27,758 nucleotides of DNA, from the NCBI GenBank assembly GCA_003254885.1, contig QANT01005131.1, positions 1 through 27,758 on the forward strand. Reading direction: 5' to 3'. This document shows, piece after piece, positions 1-10,553 of the stretch (position 1 is its first letter; each line of letters starts with the position of its first letter). The notes under the pieces were generated by a model. The model had not been told where the DNA came from. It made no database searches and saw only the letters and a program-made list of their open reading frames with translations. The translations under genes were made by a program, and so were the position numbers. Origin of the DNA: Purshia tridentata (Eukaryota; Streptophyta; Magnoliopsida; Rosales; Rosaceae).

Positions 1-326
1 TTTCTAAATTGAACTTGAATTTTTAAAATCTATCAACTAGCAACTATTTTCTTTTCCCCCATAGACACTGTCACACATTCACTGTTCTGACTCCGAGACA
101 ATGATTTTGAAAACTATACTGTTAAGAGTTTTGATCTGATTTTTGGTAAACATAAACTAGACACCCTAATAGTCATTTCAAGACCAAGATCACTATAATC
201 GGACCCTAGATGCATTAATTATGCATTTTCTAAGTTGACCCTAAATTTCTGAAATCTATCAGCCAGCAACTATTTTCTTTTGCATATCTTATTTTTCTAA
301 CCTCTATTGTGTTCTTTATGATTTCA
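1..326. other. Left flank, AT-rich, no gene recognised
   Basis: No coding region is supported here. Two related segments, about 10-55 and 235-285, share the core AGCAACTATTTTCTTTT preceded by a diverged TCTATCA motif, giving an imperfect direct repeat about 227 bp apart. The stretch ends where the TG of the LTR-like repeat begins at 327. Confidence 0.5.
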
Positions 327-3245
327 TGACAGGACCCTCCCCGAATTCCACCCTGGAACTCAGAGTGATCCCGCGGGCATCCAATATCAAGGAAAATCCT
401 ATCGAAATTTCGGCAGAACCTCCCCTGAAATTGGACGAACCCTTTATCCACGAAGACCTGTAAAACACTTCTAAGTACCACAGCTCCTCTACCACAATCC
501 AAAGGGTCTCCGACCCAAATTTCAAAACCAATTTCTTAAGTTTTCAATAGGTTACCAGAGCCGCTCTACAAAATTTATTAAGAAGATAAAATTTACAAGA
601 ATAATTGGTTCCTACAAATTTCAAAGGTTCGCTAAACTGCCTCGATGTCTTTGGCTCGACCGTTTCACCGCTTCAACCTGGGGGAAAATTTAAAACAATA
701 AAAAAGGATAAAACTAGTAAGACAACTCAGTGAGTGGACGAAGATAAGAAACATTTAACCAAAATGATAAAAATCCGTTATTACAGCAAACTAAAGAAAT
801 AGCTTGGCACCAAGACCTCACGTTTCTTTTTAAAATCCCCCCGAGTTTTAAATAACTTTCATAACATCCATTTAAAACTCTATGAGTAAATCCATACTTT
901 AAAATTCACTCTGAGATTTTCTAGAAAATCAATAAAACTAGTTAAGTTGCTAAATATCACTTTGGAACTGATATCATAATAGAAATTCGCACCCAACAGT
1001 TACCCACCGAACCTGCCGTACATGGGCAGGGCCTACAACCTGCCGTACACATGCAGGGCCAATAATCCTGCCGTACATGCGCAGGGCCTATGACCTGCCG
1101 TACGCATGCAGGACCAATATCCTGCCGTACATGTGCAGAGCCAGGGTCTGTCATACACATGCAGGGCCAATATACCTGCCGTACGTGCACGCAGGGCCAC
1201 CCCCAAAGGGCTAGGCATCTCGACACACGGCCCAAAGCCTATGTGTGTGCCGTGATGGGTCCCAAAGACCTATATAATCTGATAACCTGAAGGGTACTGC
1301 AAGGGTGGTTTAAAAATCCTTTTCCCATAAATCTCCTTTTTGCCCATAAAACTTATAACCTTTCCAAAATTTGGAAATCATTAAACCAACAACTATAAAA
1401 TTCCTTTAAAATCCTTTTCCCATAAATCTCCTTTTTGCCCATATAACCTTTCCAAAATTGGGAAATCATTAAACCAACAACTATAAAATTCCTTTTTCGA
1501 TAACCAAACCTTTAATATTTCCAAATGCGAGTAAACCACATATGTTCATTTGAGAAATCAAAACGTTCCCAGGCACATCAAATCCATTTTCCATACTCAA
1601 GAATCGAATAATATTTCTCAATTTATAAACTCAATTAAAACTCAAATATAAATACGAATTAAATCATAAAAATTCATANTAAATCATAAAAGTTCATAAA
1701 GAATTTATAAATAAGTTTAGGGAATGAAGTCCACTCACAGAGATAGCCTAGCTTTAGTCTCCGGCTGGATCGTCTCTAGGTTCAGGAACGTCGCCTAACA
1801 CGAGAACGACAAGACGTTAGAATACTATCCCAATTAATAACTAAAAAACTGGAAAGTGTGAGTTCTAGGCCTTTCGCTCCATAATCCTAATTTCAAACTA
1901 TAAACCAACTTATTTTCTGTCTCGACTCAAAACCCATGCCACTAGCTTATTTTTAATCCGGAAATTTCCTCAATTAACCTTCATTCTACCTAACTTGACC
2001 GAGCGTCGTCCGGGTGTCGTTTCGACAACCAAAAAGTGTCCAATTTCGCCCCAAACTCACCATTTCTCCGATTTCCTTCAAACCAACTATTCTTAACCTC
2101 AATAGATCGTTCCTAAAGGTGAAAATCACGCCCAATTTTAATTAAATCATCGTAAACACCTTAAATTTCTAGAAATCCCGAAATGGGCATAAGCACCAAC
2201 GATCAAACTTCCAATTTCCTCAATAATTTCCCAAATTTCTCGTTCCAAACTTCGATTACATGTTCTTAATGACGGAAATTACCTTAAACACCTAACAATT
2301 TGATTCGATTTCAAACACCCATGCAAAACCCGAAAATGGCCTATAATTTCCCAAATTCAATCTCTCACAATTTCTCAAAATTGAACAACCAAACAATAAG
2401 GGAAGGGAAGCCCAAAAGGAGAGGAGAAAAACCCACCTAAAATCAAGGAGATTGAGGCCGGAATCTGGCCGGAATTGATGAACAAGTGGCAGCGGGCTGG
2501 GTGCTTTTCCGGCGTCGTTTCGCGTCGGGGGACGGCTGGCTGTCGTGGGGGAGCTCGGGGTGGCTAGCTGGCGGCTGGGGAGTGATTCTCGGCCAGTCCC
2601 GTCGCCTACCGTCGCAGGAGATGGCTGGAGCTGGAAGCTCCAGTCACGCACAGGAGAGAGAGAGAGATCGGGAGAGAGAAAGGAAAGGGCTTGGGGTGAC
2701 GGGAAAGGAGGCTGGGTTGCTGGCCGGTGGCTAGGGGGCGTCGCCGGTGATCCAGGTGGCCAGAAAAAGGCTGGCATCGCGCAGGGGAGAGAGGAAGAGG
2801 AGAACGGGCTGGGGCTGCTTCTGCCTTCGCGTGGAGAGAGGGGAGAGAAGAGAGAGAAATAAAGGGGGGAAGTTTCCAGAAATTTCTGGAAATTTAAACC
2901 AATTTCAATGTAATTACAAGTTTGCCCCTCACTTTGACCTCCGTATTTCACAAACTGTAGCTCCAAACGACGCATGCTACGTGTCTACGAATTCTTGGAG
3001 TCGAGCTCTACACAACCATGTCAAAGTCAACTCTGAAATTTGGGTAATTCAAAAAGTCAACTTTGGGTCTCTTTTCACGTTCATAACTTTCTATCCGTGG
3101 CTCTAAATCACCCATGCCGCATGTCAATGAACTCGTGAGCTCAAGACCTTCTTAACGGACCTAAGGTCAAAGCTAAAATCTTACTAGAATCAAAAGTCAA
3201 CGTTGGGCCCTATTATAGTGTACTTAAAAGGTACGGGTCGTTACA
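327..3245 (-). mobile_element. 2.9-kb LTR-like repeat, probably solo or rearranged LTR
   Basis: Both ends are defined by comparison with other copies in this window. The left end TGACAGGACCCTCC matches exactly from the T at 327 and the T at 3853. The right end, read on the minus strand as TGTAACGACCCG, matches from 3245 and from 27134. A TG...CA unit of 2919 bp is the form of a plant LTR. The minus-strand reading 2975-2292 is GC-rich and proline/serine-rich, and is better read as an LTR leader than as a protein. The 5-bp flanks (TTTCA and GGCAC) do not match, and I see no primer-binding site or polypurine tract beside either end, so a clean solo LTR is not proven. Strand is arbitrary; I follow the TGTAACG-first reading. 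The superfamily cannot be assigned without internal sequence. N at 1679 lies inside. Confidence 0.65.
1012..1198. repeat. Minisatellite, about 7 units of 27 bp, each a potential hairpin
   Basis: Seven tandem units start CCTGCCGTAC (the sixth is diverged, CTGTCATAC). Most are 27 bp long and one is 28. Each of the best units contains an inverted repeat, CCTGC ... GCAGG around a 9-base loop, extended to CCTGCC/GGCAGG in the first unit. Unit tails alternate between a GCCTA form and a GCCAATA form in units 1-4, hinting at a 54-bp higher-order unit. Apparent reading frames across it on both strands result from the 9-codon periodicity. Confidence 0.85.
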
Positions 3246-3432
3246 GGCACAATGAATAACATAACTATTTTGCAACATGTAGTACATTGCCACACTCACG
3301 TGTTAATTATATTATAATGGACACTAGAGTGAAGGTAAAGTTAAACACTGACTATATAATAACAACAACACCAGTACATTTAACTCACATGCAATGGAGC
3401 AAGTACATTTCAGGTAAATTCATGAAACAAGT

Positions 3433-3849
3433 TTAAATGGAGGAAGTCCGGAAAGTGTTAATGAAATTAACAACAACCAAAGGCAAATGAACCATTACAA
3501 TCAACTGATCTATGTTGACCAATTTTTCCCATATGTCTGTGCATTCTGACTCATACGTATCAGGGACGTACATGTTGTACTCTGTGTCATGTGATGGAGG
3601 GGCATGTGCCTTTGTGGTGGTTATTACTTCATTTCCTTCATTTCCTGCATTTCCTTTATTTGCCCTGGATGGTCCAGCTTCTAAGTCAGAAAGGAAGCCT
3701 GCTGCATGTGAGAGTTTAAATGGATATGAAGCAGTGTTCATAAGATCATCCTCAATGGTGATTTTCTGAGTTATGCCTTTAGAGACCTTTTTCTCTCAAA
3801 CAGTACCAATGCTCACACTAGTATGTGAGTGTGGAACATTCACAGCCAT
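3433..3849 (-). pseudogene. Unidentified ORF fragment between two LTR-like copies
   Basis: A minus-strand reading frame starts at the ATG at 3849-3847 and runs to 3433. It is broken by one in-frame TGA at 3796-3798, after 17 residues. The remaining open part has about 120 residues, including a small-residue and asparagine-rich stretch (ANKGNAGNEGNE) followed by an acidic segment and DIWEKL. I do not recognise the family. The start codon lies only 3 bases from the end of the LTR-like copy at 3853, and the frame ends about 190 bp before the other copy at 3245, so it may be a remnant of the internal region of a short element or of an unrelated transposon gene. It is not supported as a functional host gene. 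Confidence 0.3.
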
Positions 3850-3852
3850 TGC

Positions 3853-4253
3853 TGACAGGACCCTCCCCGAGTTCCACCCTGAAACTCGGAGTGATCCTGC
3901 GGGAATCCAATATCAAGGAAAATTCTACCAAAAATTCGGCAGAACCTCCCCTGAAATTGGACTAACCCTTTCCTCCACGAGACCTGCAAATACACTTCTA
4001 AGCATTCACAGCTCCTCTACCACAACCAAAAGGGTCTCCGACCCAAATTCCAAAACCAATCAATTAAGTATTCGTTAAAATAACAGAGCGGTGCTACAAA
4101 ATTTAATATAGAAAATAAAGTACAAAGAAAACGAATTCCTACAGCTTCACAATTCTAAAATAGTGCCTCGACGTCTTTGGCTCGACCGTTCCACCGCTAC
4201 CACCTGGGGGAAAATTAAAACAATAAAAAGGATAAAACTAATGAGTTAACTNA
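3853..4253 (-). mobile_element. Truncated second copy of the LTR-like repeat
   Basis: This segment follows 327 to about 732 closely and in the same orientation, beginning exactly at TGACAGGACCC and including the shared blocks CGGCAGAACCTCCCCTGAAA and GTCTTTGGCTCGACCGTT. Similarity stops one base after the N at 4252. It lies 607 bp to the right of the end of the first copy, giving an LTR / 607 bp / partial LTR arrangement. Confidence 0.75.
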
Positions 4254-5576
4254 CCTTTTTAGACCAAAACTCTGACGCCAATACCCACCTTGCCTCTCTC
4301 CCCTCTGTTGTCACTTTTCTTTTCTCCTCTTTTCCTTTTTCCCTCTGAATCTCTTTCTCATCTCCTATTCCTAGCTCTTTCTTCAATCTCCCAGATCTAC
4401 TCTTCGATCTATTGTTCACAAAGCCCGAATCTACTCTCTCTCTTTTGGTTTTCATTTAATGTTTCTCTAGCCTTTGAGCCACCACTAACTTTGGTGATTT
4501 TTGTTATTTCTCATTTTTTAATTTTCTTACAGTTTTTTATTTTATTTTCTATGTAGTTTTTATTTGTTAATTTTTATTTTTCTTTTCTGCAGGTTGTTGA
4601 TTGTCATAGCAGCTGAGGAAGAAGAGCTGCGTCAGTGTACCACTCCCCCGTGAAGCCCTACTGTCCGTACATAGCAGAAACAAAACCTAAAAAATTCCAT
4701 TGCCATGGATATGCAGTAGAGCGACTTCGATCAGATCTTCTTCTTCTAAGAACCCTCTCGATGCCAATGTGAGCATCTTCATCTTCATCCTTTCATCCTT
4801 CCGTCTCACCACTTGATTGCTACTTTTCAATGCCAAGCTTTCAACTTGTTTTAATTTAATTTAGTGTTCATTGAGTGTTTGAGAATTTGTGTTTTAACAT
4901 ATTCTAATTTCTAAATGTAGAACTTGACTAGGCGGGCTGGAGCTTTATGAGAGTTGTCTCAATTTCAGAATGTCCCTGATTCGAAAATGATGATTCAAGG
5001 TGGTAACTTTTTTCTCAATTAGTAATGTGTTGGGGCAAAACATATTTAGTGATGTGTGTCAGTGTGTGTGTTTAATTTAGCTTTATGACTCATCAATAGT
5101 CTTTAGTTTATTAAGTAATTTGCAATTTTTGAATTTGTAAATGTGGCATATGCAATTTCAAAGTTGGAGGAGGTATTGTTGGTTAATCCTGAGAAACATG
5201 ATACCATATGGTGCTTGGGAAACGCACATACTTCAAATGAATTTTTGACTCGAGACCAAAATGAGGCAAAGGACTATCTATGTAAAGTGCCATATTGATT
5301 TACGATTTATGTGAAAGTCCCATTTTGGTCCAAATCGGGCAAAATTGGACAATTGTACCCCTTAATTTTGTACCACTGAGTTGACTTTGAGGGAAAAAAA
5401 ATTGTTCATTTTGGATCAAAATGGAACGAAGAGACAATTACTAGACTAATATAGAACTTAAAAAAATTTGTGTACCAAAATAAGACATAGTGAATAATAA
5501 GTGAATTATTTTTGTAATAACCTCAAAACATTTTTGCTCACTATGAAAGTAATCTATGCTTTAAATGTGATTATCT
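4254..5576. other. Intergenic DNA, no gene recognised
   Basis: A pyrimidine-rich block (about 4285-4460) is followed by T-rich sequence and then by AT-rich DNA. No reading frame with family features is seen on either strand. Single canonical-looking splice signals occur but do not join coding exons. The segment ends at the target duplication of the MULE. Confidence 0.45.
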
Positions 5577-5585
5577 TTTTTCTTA
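5577..5585. repeat. Left 9-bp target site duplication of the MULE
   Basis: TTTTTCTTA directly precedes the terminal inverted repeat. Its partner after the right end, 11210-11218, is TTTTTCTTT, so 8 of 9 bases match. Nine-base target duplications are the hallmark of Mutator-superfamily insertion. Low sequence complexity makes the match a little less decisive. Confidence 0.75.
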
Positions 5586-5852
5586 GGCTTATTTGGGTAA
5601 ATGCACCCTGAAAGTACCTTTTTCTCTCACTTGCCCCCCTTAAACTTTAATATTCTCACTTCACCCTTCGAACTTTACAAAAGACTCCCAATTCCTAATT
5701 TCCATCATCACCATCCATTTTCCCATTAAAAATGCTAATGTGGCGCCTACATGGATGGGCATTTTGGTATTTTCACAGATTAAGAGCTTAGTAGGACTGA
5801 CATTTTGCCAAATCAGTGCCATGTCTGCCTAAAGTGGGTCCCACCATCTTAT
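5586..5852 (+). repeat. Left terminal inverted repeat of the MULE
   Basis: 267 bp, pairing along its full length with the reverse complement of 10943-11209. Shared blocks include CTTTTTCTCT, GGGCATTTTG and AAAGTGGGTCCCACCATCTT, with scattered single-base differences. It ends about 148 bp before the start codon of the GRF zinc-finger gene, so it is the likely promoter region of that gene, as in other autonomous MULEs (inference). Confidence 0.9.
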
Positions 5853-6000
5853 TTAATTGATCACCATCTAATTAAATGGATCTAGCCTTCCAGACGCTCC
5901 CCTAGTTCCAGTCTCCTCCATCATCTCCACCAATAGGCATTCTTGAGATTATCCATTAGTCTCGTCGTATTCTTGCTTCTCTGTTTCCATCAATGAAACC

Positions 6001-6473
6001 ATGAGCCACCAAAGCAACAATAGCAGTAGGCACCCTATAGTAGGTGTAAGGAACCAACCCTTGCGTTGCTACTACGGAAGAGTAGCTCGATTTGCCACAT
6101 CTTGGACTAACAAGCATCTAGGGAGGCGATTTCATTGCTGCCCATTGTCCTCGACTGTAAGTATTTGTTGTGTTTTTTTTTTGCTTTCGTTGATGTAATG
6201 GAGTGAGTTGGTAATTTTGTTACTTTAATCAATTTCATGGCACAGAGGTCCAATGGATGTGGGTTATTTGACTAGTTCGATCCCGAAATGCGCAATCGTT
6301 CGAAGACTATAATACCAGGGCTATTGAGACGGCTTAATGCACTGGAGGCTCAAACAAAAAGGGGAAACCCAAAAGAGAAATATTTGTGATGTGGGTTGAT
6401 TGTGTCATGGGGGTTTATGCTGATGATGTATTACTTTGGAATGAGATTTGTTTTTGTTGAATATGATGAATAG
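6001..6473 (+). pseudogene. GRF-type zinc-finger gene of the MULE, two exons, two nonsense codons
   Basis: Exon 1 (6001-6156, 52 codons) encodes most of a GRF zinc finger: CYYGR, then the family signature TSWTNKHLGRRF and a cysteine pair with proline (CCP). An 89-bp intron has GTAAGT at its donor and GGCACAG at its acceptor. Exon 2 (6246-6473) supplies the last zinc ligand and the usual downstream block (GCGLFD, stop, FDPEM), then a charged helical stretch (LLRRLNALEAQTKR) and a C-terminal hydrophobic segment (LIVSWGFMLMMYYFG) that looks like a membrane anchor. The order GRF finger, short coil, C-terminal membrane helix is typical of small plant GRF proteins. In-frame stops are TAG at 6273-6275, where the family usually has tryptophan, and TGA at 6387-6389. 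GRF fingers in other proteins bind nucleic acid; the role here is unknown. Confidence 0.75.
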
Positions 6474-6526
6474 TTGGGTTCAATTAATGGCAGCAAGAGG
6501 AGTTAGGTTTGGGTTAGTTTGTGTTC

Positions 6527-6774
6527 TTGCTTTGTCTGGTTTTTAGCAATAGGGTTTGTGTCGAAAAGGATTTTGTAAAAGACCCATGTGTATAGGCAAA
6601 AGAAATCCTGAATGTTTTGTAAAAAACCCTGTATAATGGGCATATGTTTATTGCTTTGTCTGGTTTTTAGCAATAGGGTTTGTGTTGAAAAGGATTTTGT
6701 AAAAGACCCATGTGTATAGGCAAAAGAAATCCTAAATGTTTTGTAAAAAACCCTGTATAATGGGCATATGTTTA
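6527..6774. repeat. 124-bp tandem duplication inside the MULE
   Basis: Two adjacent units (6527-6650 and 6651-6774) start TTGCTTTGTCTGG and end GGGCATATGTTTA. They differ at only about two positions, for example TGTCGAAAAGG against TGTTGAAAAGG, so the duplication is recent. It lies just downstream of the GRF gene, in the space between the two convergent genes. Confidence 0.9.
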
Positions 6775-7233
6775 GTTATCAATATTAGTTATAAAATTTC
6801 CAATTAATATAGGCATCAAATATTGGATTGAAAAAAACATTCCCCTATTACAAAAGTATCACAATAAACCAATATTTACAACCAAATCAAAAAAATACCA
6901 ATAATATTCACCAGCAAAATTACTCCAAAACCCATAAATAAGCACAAAATACCCATGTTCACTAGCTATATTCACCATCAAACTTCACCAACAACAACAA
7001 TAAGTCTTGACCATACATTTTCACCATAAGTGTACCATCTGAAATTAACCACCATAATAAACTCACACTCCCTAAATGTAGCAACTGCCATGGATGTATT
7101 GTACCAAAACCATCAAATAACACCAACAACATTTTATGTGCAGTTAAAGCCACTAAACCATAAAAAAAGTCATCAAAAGTCATCAAAAAAATTCATCAAA
7201 ATCCATATATGAGCAAAAGAGACTAGCACTAGA

Positions 7234-10200
7234 CTAGAATTCCCAAATGGGCTTCTTCATGGCCCTCTTGCATTTTCTGGCATGCTCTATTGGGTCAATC
7301 TTTTTTGCAAGAGACTTGAATCGTTTTTGCTTGACTGATTGGCCTTCTCCACATTGGGTTGATGCATAAGTAGCATGAATGAGGCCTTGGAGGGTGTTAG
7401 ACTACACTCGTGATGATATTTGTGACTCTGGTTGGGATTGTGGATTACATGCTCTCAGTGTTCTAGATTTAGGCTGAGCCTTGTCTTTTAAGTAGGCTTG
7501 TGACTCTTTAATAGCAGCCCTTGTGACTCTTGGTGGCATAGCTTGCCTTGGACCACCTCTTTTTGCCTGCACAATATTGTGGGTTAACCATGTAGGTTGT
7601 ACACAATAAAACCACAAGAAAAAAAAAAACAAGAAAACTCACTGGTAACTTATGTGGTCTACTTTGTTGTGGATCACATGTGGAGGCCTGGTCAAGTCCA
7701 CTATCAGGAGTGTTTTAAGGTTGTTTTTGAAAATTAGATAAGTTTAATTATAAAACCAGTGATTAATCGAAGGGTGGGAATTAAACATTAAATCCATACA
7801 TAACTAGAACCTTTATTCTTCAATTTGGGGCATGTTCGGATGTTGTGGCCTTCATCTCCACATCTACTACACCTAATCCTAATGTTGAACTTTTGTAACT
7901 TGTGGCCCTTGGATGGGGGTGCCTTGGGCTCATTAGCATCTCGAATTCTTGCCTTCTTTGGCCTCCTAGGTTGTTTGTGAAATTTGGGAGGCATCAATGG
8001 TGTTTTACCATACTTCACCCATAAGTCTTGGCTTGGCATTGGACTGATCATAGGTCTGTTTGTTTTCTCATAAGCTTCTTTCTTGTAGCAATTAGCCACA
8101 AACTCCTCTGGCTCACCATGAAATGTGCTAATGGCAGCACATGCGTGTACACAAGGAATACCACTAAGGTCCCACATCCTGCATGAGCATGTTTTCATGT
8201 CCAAATCCACTACATGACTTCGACCACTGTGTATTGTAACCTGGTACTTTCTCTCCCCTCCTAGTCTTGGGATGCAGTAGAAAGACTCATTCTTGTTTTT
8301 TTCTAGAATTTTGTGAATTCTAGGCTCAATAGAATGACTTCATCTCTCTAACTCTATCCTACTACATGTTAACAACATCAGATAAAGCCTTATCCTTTCC
8401 AACATTGTAAGGATAGGCTTATCTCTTGCATCCAATATAGCTTTGTTAAAAGCCTCACAATTGTTATTATGGAGCTTGTCAAATTTACTGTTTGTACTGA
8501 AATGAGACTTGGCCCAATGCTTTGCAGGCCTCTCATGTAGCCAATTGAAGGCTGCTTCATCAAGCTCTAGCATCTTCTTCATCTCATCATTGAACCACTG
8601 TAGTGTTGATGCCCTTGCAACATTCTCTAACTGCAGCTTCAATGCCAACCCTTTGTGTAGCTTATTGAAATTTGCATAGAGATGCTTCAAGCAATGTCGA
8701 TGCTCTGCATGTGGGAACAATTCCTCCACTACCTCAAGCAAGCCCTTTTGTTTGTCTGTCATAAAGATCCAACCATGTGAATTCTCAATTTGTAGGTCCT
8801 CTCCCAACAACTTCAAAAATCATCTCCAACTATCATAATTCTCAACCTCTACCACAGAATATGCAATAGGGAACATCCCATTGTTGGCATCAACCCTAAC
8901 AGCAGACAAGATCTATCCAGAGTGGGGTCCCTTGATATGGCAACCATCTAACCCTATGAATGGTCTACATCCTACAAGAAAACCCTTCTTTAGTGCACCT
9001 AGGCATATATATATTCTCTCAAAACATGGCCTCTCACCCTCCAGACTTGAGTGTATGCCTACAATTGTTCCCTCATTCCATTTCACAAGCTTGTCACAAT
9101 AATCCCAAAGAGTAGCATACTGCTGATTGTATGTACCCTCCAATATAGCTCCTGCCTTAGCTTTTGCTCTGTATACTTGTGAATCTGATGGATTTATTTT
9201 GCATTCCGCCCTCATTTGTTCCTTAAAAGCTTGTAAGTTCCACATTGGGTTGCAGCTTAGTTTGTATGTATACTTAGTGGCTAAGTATATGGCACTGATC
9301 GCCCTATTTGTGGTAGACTTGTTACACTTGTGTTCTGCCCTTAAGGTCTTGATAAAAGGTCTAGGCTCCCATTCAATGAAGATGCAAACACTACAAATGA
9401 ACACCTCTTATGCACACACCTTGCTCTCACAGCATCTGGATCATTCTTGGAGAACCTAATATCTCTTTCAGTTTGTCTTGAGAACTGTCTAACAGTAGCC
9501 CTAAACCAATTAGCTATAGCAAATCTTTGCCCCATACAAAACTGTACATTTTTCATGTCTACTTCAGGTCTGAAGACCACACATTTAGAAATGTCATTTA
9601 GGTAATCTTCCCCTAGAACTACCTATATCATGCTCTGATTCAGAAGATGATCCTTCATAGTCTCCAATCCTAGAGTCTTGAGTACTATCTGACACTCCAT
9701 CTTCTAGGTCTGGTCTGTTAGGCTCTTCATGGTCAACAAATGACTCGTATGGTTTGTCATCTTCCTTTAGAATGTTCATATCTGTTTCATTATCCTCATA
9801 GCCACTATCAACAAAATCAGCATCATCACTATCATCATCCTCTTCCTCTATTTCTACTTCATAGTCTGTCAGGTTCTCATTTTCTTACCTCTCCATCTCA
9901 TTAACACCTTCAGGCCACTCATTTTCTTACATCTCCATCTCATTGATTGACACTTTCATTTTCTTGCATCTCCATCTCATTGGCACCTTCATTTTCTTTT
10001 CCCTCCATCTCATTGACACCTTCAGTTAGCATAATTGTCAATTCATCCATGGTGGTAATTTGTATGCCCTCAGTCTTTCTAATTGTGTACATACTAACCA
10101 CCCTCTTCCAACCAACTAGAATTGTCTCACATCGATTGAAAAGTGTATGGTCAGACTCGATCTCAACAATAGCAGCATCTCTAAAGTAGAAAAAACGCAT

Positions 10201-10370
10201 ATCCTGTAGTCCAACCAGTTTGGCTATTCCATTCAACTCTAACAAGGACATGGTATCTACACAACAATGGTCAAACCAACTGACAATACCACCAAGATAA
10301 CATGGTGAGCCATCAATCTTATATAATTTTCCCCTATGATTCAACTTAATTGTAACCTCATCTTCATCAA
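7234..10370 (-). pseudogene. MuDR/MULE transposase, inactivated by stops and frameshifts
   Basis: Order from the N terminus: a PB1-like N-terminal region (10370 to about 10060), an acidic repeat and linker (10040-9600), the plant MuDR N-terminal DNA-binding region (about 9580-9250), the MULE DDE catalytic domain, a SWIM zinc finger (CSC ... CVHAC, 8189-8145) and a CCHC zinc knuckle (CSRCGDEGHNIRTC, 7871-7830). Catalytic acids are visible: Asp in GLDGCHIKG (8946-8948), Asp in MTDKQKGL (8754-8756) and Glu in NNCEAFNKAI (8454-8456). After an intron with acceptor GTGCAG ending at 7567, a basic C-terminal exon runs from 7566 to a TAG at 7234-7236. Disruptions: in-frame stops at 9927, 9885, 8913, 8820, 8340 and 7402; a 4-bp CAAT duplication at 9942-9949; one-base frameshifts near 9610 and between 9345 and 9404. 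Downstream of 9345 the frame is constant to the intron. The true start codon is uncertain; a GTAAGT donor at 10706-10701 suggests an upstream leader exon. Confidence 0.88.
9875..10022 (-). repeat. Degenerate acidic repeat within the transposase linker
   Basis: Four copies of a peptide unit close to GVNEMEGKENE are encoded in tandem, at DNA level AATGAGATGGAG followed by a variable core and GAAAATGA. Copies three and four carry CAA-to-TAA type stops, and copy three carries the CAAT duplication that shifts the frame. Such acidic linkers between the PB1-like and MuDR regions vary in length among plant MULEs. Confidence 0.65.
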
Positions 10371-10529
10371 CTATAAAACATGAAAAAGGGATAATTCATT
10401 ACAAGTTTGTTAACACAAATGTTAATTGTTTCAACTATATATTAACAGTATTTAATTTAACAATACCAAAACCACTCTATTATCTGAATAAAAAAACCCT
10501 TAACCGTAAGCAAAAGACACAAAACCCCA

Positions 10530-10553
10530 CTTAAAACCCTAAAAACCCTAAAA
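10530..10553 (+). promoter_or_regulatory. Telo-box-like motifs in the transposase leader region
   Basis: AAAACCCTAAAAACCCTAAAA contains two copies of the plant telo-box core AAACCCTA. It lies between the possible leader-exon donor at 10706 and the first coding exon at 10370, so within a putative first intron. Telo-boxes occur near transcription starts of many plant genes. Function here is unproven. Confidence 0.3.

Noticed and set aside
1012..1198. CRISPR-like array of short palindromic units
   Set aside because: Units are contiguous with no unique spacers, and the surroundings are plant nuclear DNA.
957..1290. Cysteine-rich frames on both strands
   Set aside because: Produced by the 27-bp minisatellite, whose unit is a multiple of three; equally open on both strands.
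2292..2975. 227-codon minus-strand frame, proline/serine-rich
   Set aside because: Lies in the GC-rich part of the LTR-like repeat; low-complexity composition, no domain, and the third copy near 27500-27758 does not keep the same product. Treated as LTR leader.
322..3250. 5-bp target duplication for a solo LTR
   Set aside because: Flanks TTTCA and GGCAC do not match; not claimed.
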